From the NCBI GenBank assembly GCA_964396165.1, contig CAYNEF010000024.1:1-56561 (forward strand): DNA of 56,561 nucleotides, given 5' to 3'. Source of the stretch: CALCZU01 sp964396165. Lineage in GTDB: Bacteria; Bdellovibrionota; FAC87; UBA2466. Each line of letters starts with the position of its first letter. Position 1 is the stretch's first letter. Below, piece by piece: positions 1 through 8,565 of the stretch. The translations under genes and the position numbers were made by a program. Under the pieces are notes generated by a model. That model was not told where the DNA came from and did no database searches. It worked only from the letters and a program-made list of their open reading frames with translations.

Positions 1-1
1 T

Positions 2-853
2 GATAAAAACACAGTGATCTATCCAGTTATCCCCTATGGAGAAAACCAGTTTTTTGAAGGCGTAGCACCACAACCTCCTAGCCGCATGCACCTGCTTGGG
101 ACTGACGACAGGGGGCGGGATTTATTGGTACGGCTTTTATATGGTTTTAAAAACAATTTCTTGTTTTGTTTAAGTCTTGCTTTTTTTATTACTCTCATTG
201 CGACAATCTTTGGTCTAAGCAGTGTTTTAGCGCCCAAACCTATTCGTTTTCTTTGCCTGCTCTTTATGGAGACGGGGAACTGTATTCCTTTTTATTTTGT
301 TCTTTTGGCAATCTTGAGCATCCTGGAAAGTTCAAGTGCAATTTACTTCTATTGCTTGCTTTTTTTCTGGCCGCCGCTAGCTTTACTCGTACGAGCTGAA
401 GCTCGAAAAATTCTTTCTTCGAACTATATTCTTTCAGCCCAAGTAAGTGGGGTGAGTAAAATGAGGCTTGCGATCGTCCACATTCTTCCTAATTGCTTTA
501 CTCCCCTTAAAGCTGCCTTCCCTCTTGTTTTCTCTTCGCTTTTCTCACTTCTGGCATTTGTACATTACTTGGGGATTACTTCGTTCGAGCCACATGCCTC
601 TTTGGGGGAATTACTTGCTGAATCACGTTCCAATATAGAAAATATGTATTTGGTATTAGTTCCGCTTTTTACCTGTCTCATTCCGCTGTACATGCTTATG
701 CCGTCACACAAAGACAGAAATATATTCAAATTATTACAAGTTAAAAGTTTAAGCTACTTTCAATGGATGGAAAGTTTCTTTGGGCAGAAAGACCGTTTCT
801 CCGGTCTCGTAAAATTGCCAAAGCAGATGTCCTGGCAACGGAAGTGGCAGTGA
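2..853 (+). CDS. ABC transporter permease, OppC/YejE type (5' partial)
   Basis: This is the inner-membrane permease subunit of an oligopeptide or microcin-C-type importer. The frame is open to the window edge, so the true start lies upstream; a GTG at 14 is only an internal candidate. The N-terminal part has the family block LLGTDDRGRDLLVRLLYG, which precedes the first conserved membrane helix of OppC/YejE proteins. About five hydrophobic segments follow. The ATPase-contact (EAA) loop is recognisable around AEARKILSSNYILSAQVSGV and HILPN. The late motif LGITSFEPHASLGELLAES matches the usual LG...P..SWG.LL region. The charged C-terminal tail after the last helix is longer than usual and is encoded antisense to the end of the next gene (105 bases of overlap). 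The ATPase and binding-protein genes are not in the window. Confidence 0.8.
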   Translation, partial: DKNTVIYPVIPYGENQFFEGVAPQPPSRMHLLGTDDRGRDLLVRLLYGFKNNFLFCLSLAFFITLIATIFGLSSVLAPKPIRFLCLLFMETGNCIPFYFVLLAILSILESSSAIYFYCLLFFWPPLALLVRAEARKILSSNYILSAQVSGVSKMRLAIVHILPNCFTPLKAAFPLVFSSLFSLLAFVHYLGITSFEPHASLGELLAESRSNIENMYLVLVPLFTCLIPLYMLMPSHKDRNIFKLLQVKSLSYFQWMESFFGQKDRFSGLVKLPKQMSWQRKWQ

Positions 854-1489
854 AGTGAGAAACTGCGACGCTTTTTCTGGGATTCCTTTTAATTCCTTAT
901 TATCGATAGAGATTAAATCCGTATTTAAAATTTTCAAGCCTTCGCTTCCGCGGAAGTTGTCAGTCAGTAGCCCCATCTTTTTTTGGTCTCTTTGAGAGCG
1001 AAAAATCCACTTTCCTAAGAAACAGGCCTGTAATGCGACAATATACAAATGTCCGGGATGATACCAGATTACAATTTCACATGAACCCTTGCCGCTGTAA
1101 AAAAGGCGTGGGAGACCCGTTTCAGGATCTTCCACGGTCTGTAAATCTTTTTTAACAAGCGATTCAGCGTAGAGACTCGGTTCCAACAATGCTTGCAATT
1201 TCTTTTTTAATTCCTGAGAGTCAGAAACTATTCTCAGTCCATGTTGGCGACCCGAGGTATGAGCCAATTGCAACTCTACTGAGTAGGTTTGATTTTCTAG
1301 TGACACCTGCCCTTTGATAATCGAATGCGAGGCAAGATCTTTTGGCAAGGGAGGATTAATCCACACGCCAAAACCTTCATCTGAAAAGTTTCTTAAGATG
1401 TAATTCTTCCCGTGTAAAATCAGCGTAGGCTGATTTAAATAGGGGAGCGTGAGTGTCAACACTCTTGGTTTTTTTCTCTTTGATTCCAT
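749..1489 (-). CDS. PilZ-like domain protein (paralogue of the gene at 47.7 kb)
   Basis: A cytoplasmic protein of 246 residues with no signal peptide or membrane segment. The N-terminal ~110 residues look like a PilZ beta-barrel: the stretch NFSDEGFGVWI fits the [D/N]xSxxG half of the c-di-GMP motif, and a basic stretch KRKKPR at the start could supply the RxxxR half. The C-terminal ~130 residues have no family I recognise, but share length and pattern with the C-terminal half of the protein at 47718-48464. PilZ proteins usually act as c-di-GMP-dependent effectors, so a signalling role is inferred, not shown. Its 3' end overlaps the permease gene on the other strand by 105 bases. Confidence 0.6.
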   Translation of the reverse strand: MESKRKKPRVLTLTLPYLNQPTLILHGKNYILRNFSDEGFGVWINPPLPKDLASHSIIKGQVSLENQTYSVELQLAHTSGRQHGLRIVSDSQELKKKLQALLEPSLYAESLVKKDLQTVEDPETGLPRLFYSGKGSCEIVIWYHPGHLYIVALQACFLGKWIFRSQRDQKKMGLLTDNFRGSEGLKILNTDLISIDNKELKGIPEKASQFLTSLPLPLPGHLLWQFYETGETVFLPKETFHPLKVA

Positions 1490-1584
1490 ATAGTTTCTAT
1501 CTATTAAGGTATCGGTACATTAGCTAAAAAGCTCCAAACACTGGCAATTGACTATCTCCTCATTTGGAAATAGTGAATACATGC

Positions 1585-2160
1585 ATGAACTTAACTCTTC
1601 GAGTCGAAACACCTAAAGAATGGGCAAAAGTTGCACTCTCCAACTTTGATGCCTTTCTTTTGGATCACGCATCGTGCGAACGAAAAGCGAGTACTGTCGG
1701 GATGTCCTTTGTCGTGCGCTATCCTGATCGCAAAGAAATTTTAGAACCCATGATTAATTTTGCGCGCGAAGAGCTGGAACATTTTCATCAAGTCTACAAA
1801 GTGATTCAGTCCAGAGGCATTTCCTTATCCAATGATGAAGAAGATACTTACGTCAATATTCTGATGAAAGCCGTGCGCACAGGAAGAGAAGAGCGCTTTT
1901 TAGACAGACTGGTTACAAGCTCTGTAATTGAAGCCAGAGGAGCTGAAAGACTTTACATTATCGCCGAAGCACTGACAGATGTTGAGTTGAAAGCTTTTTA
2001 TCTTAAACTTGCCAAAGCAGAAGAATCCCATAAGGGACTATTTTTAAAACTCGCTGAAATTTACTTTCCCAAAGAAGTAATCGAAGAAAGACTGAATTTC
2101 TTTTTGGATTTAGAAGCAAAAGCCATCCAAAGTGTACCCTTCCGCGCTGCTGTACATTAA
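1585..2160 (+). CDS. miaE: tRNA-(ms2io6A37) hydroxylase MiaE
   Basis: A non-haem di-iron monooxygenase that hydroxylates the isopentenyl group of ms2i6A37 in tRNAs reading U-starting codons. The ferritin-like four-helix fold is visible through its iron ligands: the early DHASCERKA, EELEHFHQV, SSVIEARGAER and KAEESHKGLF, i.e. the repeated E...EXXH pattern of the family. The length of about 190 residues is normal. I chose the ATG at 1585 (MNLTLRVETPKEW) because alignment to the family starts there; a TTG at 1564 and a GTG at 1573 are in frame but add residues without family support. The stop overlaps the start of the next gene in a TAATG junction, indicating translational coupling. Confidence 0.9.
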   Translation: MNLTLRVETPKEWAKVALSNFDAFLLDHASCERKASTVGMSFVVRYPDRKEILEPMINFAREELEHFHQVYKVIQSRGISLSNDEEDTYVNILMKAVRTGREERFLDRLVTSSVIEARGAERLYIIAEALTDVELKAFYLKLAKAEESHKGLFLKLAEIYFPKEVIEERLNFFLDLEAKAIQSVPFRAAVH

Positions 2161-3395
2161 TGACGCCGCTAGAGAAATACTTAAAAACCTATTCTGTGAA
2201 ATTTGATATCACGCTAGAAAATTACACCTGGGATAAAGGTGTAGTGCTTCCTTGTTTTGGCGAAAATGTCGAAGATGTGCAATCTATTCTTGAAAGCTTA
2301 AAGAACTCTGCCGAGCACTGTCAGAAAAAAGTACTGGCGGTTCTCGTAGTAAACCAGCGTATAAATGCAAAAGAGGAATACAAACAAAAAAACCAGGACG
2401 TACTTGAATATTTCAAGTGTAAAGAGAAAGAATTTATCCTTCATCAAGGAGATTTTCTATCGGTTATCCTCCTAAACCGCACGCTCACAAAACATGAATT
2501 CGGGGAAAAGGAAGGTGTAGGACTTGCGCGAAAAACCGGTTGTGATTTCATCTTAAAGCTCTATGAAGCCGGCAAAATCACTTCACCCTGGATTTATACG
2601 ACTGATATCGATGCGCGTGTTGCTTTAGATTATTTTTCTGAAGAATCTTTTAGTACTCCCACGTCTTTAAAACTCTACCCTTTTCGCCACAGCTTTAAAC
2701 ACTCAGATGGTCAGGCGTTACTTTTGTATGATATCTGGATGCGTTACTATACTTTATCGTTGAAAAAGGCAGGCTCTCCCTTTGCCTACTCGACTCTCGG
2801 AAGCACATTCTGTATAGAGGCACACTGTTATGCAATGGTGCGAGGTTTTCCTAACCGTCTGGCGGCGGAAGACTTTCATCTCGCTTCTAAATTATCCAAA
2901 GTCGCAAAAATAGAATATTCAAAACTCTCCCCCATCACTCTTATCGGTAGAAAATCCGATCGCGTTCCCTTTGGTACAGGAGTCGGGACAAGTAAGTATT
3001 CAAAAAACATGGAATCAAACGAAGAAGTGAAATTTATTCATCCAGATTGTTTTAAATTGCTGAAAAATTTTCTCTTAGAAGTGGAAGTATATTTAAGAGC
3101 TCCCCAAATAAATGCGTTAGTGATTGAACAAACCATTGAGTCCGAATTACAACTAAATCAAATCATTCAAACTGCAATCCAAACGCGCACCAACGTGAAA
3201 GACAGGCTCTTACACTTTAAGGCAGCATTTGACGCATTAAAAACATTGCGCTTTATTCACACAGCCGAAAACTTATTCCCTAAAATCCCTTTTCAAACAG
3301 CTCTGCGACTCTTAGATGAAACATACGATACAAATTTACTTTCACTAGAACAGATATCAGACAAGATGGCTATCGACGAATTAATAACGCAATAA
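2160..3395 (+). CDS. glycosyltransferase family 2-like protein
   Basis: A soluble 411-residue protein with GT-A glycosyltransferase features. An N-terminal beta-strand/loop (VVLPCFGENVEDVQSILESL) resembles the nucleotide-sugar binding start of GT2 enzymes. YTTDIDARV supplies a DxD metal-binding motif. AAEDFHL in the middle resembles the acceptor-site ED motif. There is no membrane segment, and the C-terminal ~120 residues are helical with no recognised domain. Donor and acceptor are unknown. The ATG overlaps the miaE stop by one base, so the two genes are probably translated together, though no pathway links them. Confidence 0.7.
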   Translation: MTPLEKYLKTYSVKFDITLENYTWDKGVVLPCFGENVEDVQSILESLKNSAEHCQKKVLAVLVVNQRINAKEEYKQKNQDVLEYFKCKEKEFILHQGDFLSVILLNRTLTKHEFGEKEGVGLARKTGCDFILKLYEAGKITSPWIYTTDIDARVALDYFSEESFSTPTSLKLYPFRHSFKHSDGQALLLYDIWMRYYTLSLKKAGSPFAYSTLGSTFCIEAHCYAMVRGFPNRLAAEDFHLASKLSKVAKIEYSKLSPITLIGRKSDRVPFGTGVGTSKYSKNMESNEEVKFIHPDCFKLLKNFLLEVEVYLRAPQINALVIEQTIESELQLNQIIQTAIQTRTNVKDRLLHFKAAFDALKTLRFIHTAENLFPKIPFQTALRLLDETYDTNLLSLEQISDKMAIDELITQ

Positions 3396-3457
3396 GTTAG
3401 CTAATCCCCCTATTATATGCTGTAAATGTTTGCTTCTACCTTTTACAATATCTGTAA

Positions 3458-4447
3458 ATGCTAAAGTCCTTTGCCCTTTATTTCATATGCGCAGTATTTG
3501 CCATAAACGGCTATGCGGATGAGCTTGAATTAGACGCGGAAGCAGAAGCAGTCCCTTCCCCGATTTATGTACTAGCGCCGCAAATGCAGGCCGACCTTAT
3601 CCCCAGTCCCTTTTCCAGAAAAAATATTTATTGGAATCCGGACAGCGCAAAAAAACTCATTATTGATGCGAAAGAAGGTTTAATTCTTTTCTTAAGCGGA
3701 AAACTTAAAAATGCAGATCTTTATCTGGCTGACTATAAAATTCCAATTGAAAACGGCAAATTTCAATTGAATTTGCCCTTAACCCGCGATTCCGGAAACT
3801 TTTTATTTACTCTAGAAAATAACTACGGGGAAACAACTACTTATAAATTAAATTACTTCTGGCTGAAATACCCCTCCACACAATTCAATATAAAAATTAA
3901 AGATGACGGAAAAGTCACTGAAAAAAAAATGGACAGACAGGGCGAATTTGACACGCGCGAATGGCTCATATTTTCCTGGGAAAAAACAGAAAGCCCCGTC
4001 CCTCAGGCGTCTATTTTTCAACGCATTAAAAAAGTGGGCTATTTCAAAAGTATTGAACTAGCAGGCACAATGAATTTGCAAAGCGGTGGGGGGCAGCTAG
4101 CCTCTGTGAAACTCGCCTATTCGCCGTATTTCGATTTTAATCCCTTGGGAGCTCGTTTTGAACTTGGTCTATCCCCTTTAAAAAACAAAGATGGGGCTAT
4201 GTTTCTTGCGCTAAACTACCAATTCTTTGGTCGCTACAACTTCCTTGAAAAATATACGATGGAATTGGGATTGGGTGCCGTAACGTTTATGGGAACAGCG
4301 GGTGGGACTGCATTAAATACAAGTATTGTAGGAAGAAGAAAATTCGATCTTTTACTTTTTCAAAAAGATGTTTTCATTGGCTATTCCATGCTTATGTTTG
4401 ATCCGGCTGTAAACCAATTTGAAGTTGGTACTACGTTCGTCTTTTAA
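3458..4447 (+). CDS. secreted outer-membrane beta-barrel protein of unknown function
   Basis: Begins with a signal peptide (MLKSFALYFICAVFAINGYA, then DELELDAE). Residues ~65-155 form a beta-rich domain closing with YKLNYFWLKYPSTQFNIKIK. The rest looks like transmembrane beta strands with alternating hydrophobic residues and a terminal aromatic residue (TTFVF), the usual Bam signal. The central domain has a clear relative in the protein at 38105-39694 (compare its FKVQFTWIKNPGSIRVKVK). No known function. It runs convergent with the histidine kinase gene and overlaps its stop by four bases. Confidence 0.65.
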   Translation: MLKSFALYFICAVFAINGYADELELDAEAEAVPSPIYVLAPQMQADLIPSPFSRKNIYWNPDSAKKLIIDAKEGLILFLSGKLKNADLYLADYKIPIENGKFQLNLPLTRDSGNFLFTLENNYGETTTYKLNYFWLKYPSTQFNIKIKDDGKVTEKKMDRQGEFDTREWLIFSWEKTESPVPQASIFQRIKKVGYFKSIELAGTMNLQSGGGQLASVKLAYSPYFDFNPLGARFELGLSPLKNKDGAMFLALNYQFFGRYNFLEKYTMELGLGAVTFMGTAGGTALNTSIVGRRKFDLLLFQKDVFIGYSMLMFDPAVNQFEVGTTFVF

Positions 4448-6390
4448 GCCGTCTGGCGGATGGGTTGGTGTACTGGCAATTCAATCGTAAATTTAGTGCC
4501 CTTGCCTGTTTTACTTTCTACTCGGATATTTCCGTTATGTTTTTGAATCAAGCCGTACGCAATACTCAGTCCCAGCCCTGTCCCTTGCCCAACCTTTTTA
4601 GTCGTAAAGAAAGGATCAAATATTTTCTCAAGCAGTTCTGCAGGTATACCGCTTCCAGAGTCTTCTATTTCAATAAACACCTTTTGTTCTTTTGTATGTG
4701 TCCGTATCCAGATTTCGCCTTTGGCAGGGATAGCTTGAACGGCGTTTGATAAAAGATTCATGAACACTTGATTTAATTGTGAGAGACTACACTCCACTTT
4801 TGGTAATTCAGAATATTCTTCGTGCAAAGTGATTCTATTTTTCATTTCGCTAGCCAAGAGTTTAAGGGTGTTTCTGATCCCTTCATGCAAATCAGACATA
4901 GCAAAGTGTGCATCATCCATACGGGAAAAGGTTCTCAGCCCTGAGACAATGTCTTTCGTGCGGTTTGCGCCATCTAGTACGCTTCGAATGATATCTTCCA
5001 TATCTTTCAAAAGATAATCTATCTCCAGTTTGGCTTCCAGATCCTTGATTTGTTTCTGATCTTTCTCAGGGAGTTTTTCCTGCAGTTTTCTATACTCCGC
5101 AATCAGTTCCTGCATTCTGTCCGCATAATCGGACATTTGGTGCATATTGCTGTAAATAAATGCAATGGGGTTATTTAGCTCGTGAGCGACACCCGCAACG
5201 ATTTGCCCGAGTGAAATCATTTTTGCGGACTGAACAAGCGTAGTTTGCGTGTTTTTAATTTCAAGGTTAGCGCGTTTTAGTTCTTCCAGCTTTACTTCCA
5301 AAGCACGTTTTGTCGCAACCACATTGCGTGTCATTTCATTAAAAGTACGTACCAAATAATCGATTTCGTATGTTGTATCGAGTGTCGTAATTTCTTCTAC
5401 CTTCCCGCTTTTAAATCTTTTCATCGCATTCACTAGCACTTCAATCGGGCTTACAATTTGATTGGAGAAGAAAAAGATAAGCAGTGCGAAAACAAGTACT
5501 AGAAGCACAGTGACAAAAATCATGTTTAGTTTCAATCTGGCCGAAACAGCATCGATATTACTTAACGGCAAAAAGACTACCATGTATCCGAAGTATTTTT
5601 CTTTCGATAAATGAGAGGGCAAATCAAAGATATAACCTGAAAATCTATCCTCTTTAACTTTCACAAGAGTTCCTAAAGGGAGACCCGATGGGCTTTGAGG
5701 GAAAAATTCCTTGGTAATTTTTTTAACGGCTTCTTGCTGCACATCCAAAGAGCTACCCGTCAATTCAAAGTTCCGGGTTAAAAAGGCTACATCCAGATTT
5801 CTTCTAGTCTTGATTTCTTCCAGTTCTTTGTCAGCAAATTGAATTTCTTCTTCGATAATACCGAGTAACTGATTATTTTCTTTAATAGACAACCTAATCA
5901 ACGTGCTAAACCCTTTTTTTCCTTCAATGAAGTAGCGGTTCACCGTTTCGCCCGTTTCCATTACTTTTTTAAAGGCTTCTTTACTCAAATAAGGGACTTG
6001 TTTGTCTTCTGAATTGTTTCTTCTTGCGAGAAAGCGGCCATCTTTACCATAAAAACGAATCAACAAATTCTCAGGCAACTGATTCACGTACTCAATTAAG
6101 CCCTCTTGTTTGGGATTTCTAAGAAGTTGGATGAGCCTGTAATTTTTAGACAGTTTTCTTGCTTTATCCAGGTTATCCAATTCGAAGTTGTCGACTTCTG
6201 CGATGATGGCATCTCTTTCAGATTTCGCACGTCTGGAAAGAGACTCTGTCGTCGTATCTTCATACACACGAGTGGCATAAAAACTGATGCCTAAGATAGG
6301 AAGGATTGCAATGGGGAGAAAATAGATGGCAAGTTGAGTTTTGAGACTGCGCTTACCTGTTTTAAGATATGAGAAAAATGAATTCCACAT
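4444..6390 (-). CDS. membrane sensor histidine kinase
   Basis: A 648-residue two-component kinase. Order of parts: membrane helix ~17-40; periplasmic sensor ~41-287, Cache-like in size and in the FYGKDGRFLARR and LGIIEEEIQF stretches; second helix ~288-309; HAMP ~310-360; coiled coil; HisKA with phospho-acceptor His403 in VAHELNNPIAF; then HATPase with N box (NQVFMNLLSNAVQA), G1 (EDSGSGIP) and G2 (GQGTGLGLSI). The sequence ends shortly after the ATPase domain, with no receiver. It starts three bases after the small barrel gene, at the end of the Mla-type operon, so it may be co-transcribed with lipid transport genes. No response regulator gene is nearby. Confidence 0.9.
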   Translation of the reverse strand: MWNSFFSYLKTGKRSLKTQLAIYFLPIAILPILGISFYATRVYEDTTTESLSRRAKSERDAIIAEVDNFELDNLDKARKLSKNYRLIQLLRNPKQEGLIEYVNQLPENLLIRFYGKDGRFLARRNNSEDKQVPYLSKEAFKKVMETGETVNRYFIEGKKGFSTLIRLSIKENNQLLGIIEEEIQFADKELEEIKTRRNLDVAFLTRNFELTGSSLDVQQEAVKKITKEFFPQSPSGLPLGTLVKVKEDRFSGYIFDLPSHLSKEKYFGYMVVFLPLSNIDAVSARLKLNMIFVTVLLVLVFALLIFFFSNQIVSPIEVLVNAMKRFKSGKVEEITTLDTTYEIDYLVRTFNEMTRNVVATKRALEVKLEELKRANLEIKNTQTTLVQSAKMISLGQIVAGVAHELNNPIAFIYSNMHQMSDYADRMQELIAEYRKLQEKLPEKDQKQIKDLEAKLEIDYLLKDMEDIIRSVLDGANRTKDIVSGLRTFSRMDDAHFAMSDLHEGIRNTLKLLASEMKNRITLHEEYSELPKVECSLSQLNQVFMNLLSNAVQAIPAKGEIWIRTHTKEQKVFIEIEDSGSGIPAELLEKIFDPFFTTKKVGQGTGLGLSIAYGLIQKHNGNIRVESKTGKGTKFTIELPVHQPIRQTA

Positions 6391-6393
6391 TTT

Positions 6394-6912
6394 TTAGAAG
6401 TACCAATACACTCCAAGACCAGCATATGTGCCATTGGCGAAATTAAACATTTTAAACAAGTACTGTGCTTCGGCGTAAATCGAAAAGCCTAAGGGGTGAA
6501 TAAATTGAACACCTACTGCAGGGTAAAACATCCACACATTAAACCCTTTTGAATAGTCCGCTTGTTCGAGAAACTTATTAGCCAGTACGGAAGGTCCGAT
6601 ATTTTTCTCGTTTGTGCCGTCTGTCCACCATCTGGCGATTCCCGCAGCAAAGTATGGAGAGACTTGATCTCCGAGTAGGTAATACTTCCCCTTAATCATC
6701 ATGGTAGAGTAGTCCATCCCCGTACCCAGTCCCGCACTGATGGAAATGCTTTCGGTAAGATTGATATCGGCTTCAAGGCCAAGTACAGACAAAGGGCCTG
6801 CAGCACTTAATCCGACACCGAACCTTTTTTTCATCTTAATTTCTTCCAGTTTCTCGGTCGTAGCAAGTAAAAGTGTGGAAGCAAGACAGAATAAAGTGAA
6901 AATAGTTTTCAT
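6394..6912 (-). CDS. small outer-membrane beta-barrel protein
   Basis: 172 residues with a signal peptide (MKTIFTLFCLASTLLLA), a short linker, then about eight beta strands rich in Gly/Tyr/Phe, ending in GVYWYF, a typical C-terminal barrel signal. The size suits an eight-stranded OmpA/OmpX-like barrel. It lies between mlaD (10 bases away) and the histidine kinase gene (3 bases away) on the same strand, so it is probably in that operon. An outer-membrane role linked to lipid transport is possible but is only an inference from position. Confidence 0.6.
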   Translation of the reverse strand: MKTIFTLFCLASTLLLATTEKLEEIKMKKRFGVGLSAAGPLSVLGLEADINLTESISISAGLGTGMDYSTMMIKGKYYLLGDQVSPYFAAGIARWWTDGTNEKNIGPSVLANKFLEQADYSKGFNVWMFYPAVGVQFIHPLGFSIYAEAQYLFKMFNFANGTYAGLGVYWYF

Positions 6913-6922
6913 CTTTTCCCCC

Positions 6923-7705
6923 TTAGAAAATTTTTGTTCGAATACCTTCTTCTTGAAAGAATTGTTTCAAGGCTGGCTTATCAATTTCATGCGCTCTGTG
7001 CACCAGATCGTAAATCTCATCGATGACTTTTTGTGTGCGCTCATCTTCCATCTTTTTAGCTATTTTATGCACATCTGCGGTGACGCTTGTCAGGTTTTCA
7101 ACAAGAGCAATAATTTTATCCTTGTCCTTGCCTTTAAGAAGCTTACTTGCATCCACCATGAAGTGGTTTAGTTCACCCAAAAAACTCTTGATGGTTTCTT
7201 CGTTTGTCTCCAAGAAGTCTTGGACTCTTCCGAACACGCCGTAACCTTGGGAAAGAAGTTGATCAATTCGGGGAGGATCCTCTCCTCTTACTGTCGCACC
7301 ATCTTTGAGAACGGGAGCTCCATTTGAACCGGGACTTACTTCGATATATCTTTCCCCGATAATGCCGGCCATATTGATAAAAAACTTTGAATCCTGACGG
7401 ACAATTTGTGCGGCGTTGCTTGCGACATCTACTGTTACTTTTAGAGTAACGCGCTCCCCATTGTGGTTTTCTTCAGGCAGAAATTCGATTTTAGATACTT
7501 TGCCCGCTTTAACGCCTGACACTCTTAAAGGAGAACCCACTTCTACGCCGCCTGCGAAGTTATAAAGAAGGTAATAGCGTACTTGCCGCTTCAAAGGGCC
7601 TAACACTCCCATGCCCCAGGCAAAGGCAATCAGAATGGCAACCACAGAGACAACAAGGGTGCCCACCCAAAACTCTCGGCTTAATTTCTTCGTTGGTGTT
7701 TCCAT
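6923..7705 (-). CDS. mlaD: MCE-domain lipid transport protein (MlaD-like)
   Basis: The periplasmic, membrane-anchored lipid-binding subunit of an Mla-type ABC transporter. One N-terminal membrane helix (~residues 15-33) is followed by an MCE domain (~40-118) with YYLLYNFAGGVEVGSPLRVSG and INMAGIIGERYIEVSPG. The ~110-residue helical tail is longer than in E. coli MlaD. The single MCE domain suggests a hexameric ring. The gene follows two mlaE-type permease and two ATPase genes on the same strand. No MlaA, MlaB or MlaC homologue is in the window. Confidence 0.88.
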   Translation of the reverse strand: METPTKKLSREFWVGTLVVSVVAILIAFAWGMGVLGPLKRQVRYYLLYNFAGGVEVGSPLRVSGVKAGKVSKIEFLPEENHNGERVTLKVTVDVASNAAQIVRQDSKFFINMAGIIGERYIEVSPGSNGAPVLKDGATVRGEDPPRIDQLLSQGYGVFGRVQDFLETNEETIKSFLGELNHFMVDASKLLKGKDKDKIIALVENLTSVTADVHKIAKKMEDERTQKVIDEIYDLVHRAHEIDKPALKQFFQEEGIRTKIF

Positions 7706-7767
7706 CGTTTTAATTAGGGATTTTAAATATTGGAGTTAAATCGCGGGAATTATCGACTACTGTTTTA

Positions 7768-8565
7768 TTATACCGCGTAGAGCAAATAGGTTAAAACAAA
7801 ATCGAAAATGATAATGAGAAGGGATCCCATTACGACGGAGCGAGTCGCTGCTTTGCCCACACCATCACTTCCCTTTTTGCAGTAAAAACCTTGAAAACAC
7901 GCGACCATAGGAATGATAGTGCCAAACACAAATGCTTTAATGCAACAAGACGTAAGATCGTAAAATTTTGCAAATGTAAACATCGTGTTAAAAAATTCAC
8001 CCATTGTATAGCTCAAACTAAACGAAGCTAGTGTCGCACTTCCCACAATTGCAATCCCAATCGAGATGACTGAAAGAGAAACAGCAGAAAAACTACAGGC
8101 GATCCATTTGGGAATGACGAGAAACTCCACGGGATGAATCGAGAGAGTTTTTAACGCATCGATTTGCTCAGTGAGTGTCATCAGCCCCACTTCAGCGGCA
8201 ATGCCCGCTCCCACGCGCGAACAAAGAAGTAGACAAGTCACGACAGGCCCAATCTCTCGTAAAAGCAAGACAGTGGAAAATGCAGGGACTAGTTCGTCCT
8301 GGCGTAATACTAATTTCATATGGAACGAAAATTCCAAAATCAGCATCACACCGACAAATGTAAGAGACAGCGCGATTACAGGTAGGCTTTCGACTCCAAT
8401 TTTGTAAAGTTCTGTCACAAGCAGCGGGATACGCCTTTTGATTTTTAAAATAAATTCAGGCAACACTAAAAATATTTCAAAAAACATTTCCAAGAACTGA
8501 AAAAAGCCGGACGAGAATCGAATAGAAAAAGAGCCGATATTTTCGAATGTATTTTCGATATTCAT
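7768..8565 (-). CDS. mlaE: MlaE-family permease, copy 2
   Basis: A 265-residue inner-membrane protein of the MlaE/YrbE family. It has five or six hydrophobic segments and the conserved core LLLREIGPVVTCLLLCSRVGAG, AAEVGLMTLTEQIDALKTL and the later CFQGFYCKKGSDGVGKAAT. This is the standard lipid ABC permease pattern. It begins inside the stop of the other permease gene (four-base overlap) and precedes mlaD by about 60 bases. Since a second, different permease lies directly upstream, the transporter may use a permease heterodimer. Confidence 0.88.
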   Translation of the reverse strand: MNIENTFENIGSFSIRFSSGFFQFLEMFFEIFLVLPEFILKIKRRIPLLVTELYKIGVESLPVIALSLTFVGVMLILEFSFHMKLVLRQDELVPAFSTVLLLREIGPVVTCLLLCSRVGAGIAAEVGLMTLTEQIDALKTLSIHPVEFLVIPKWIACSFSAVSLSVISIGIAIVGSATLASFSLSYTMGEFFNTMFTFAKFYDLTSCCIKAFVFGTIIPMVACFQGFYCKKGSDGVGKAATRSVVMGSLLIIIFDFVLTYLLYAV

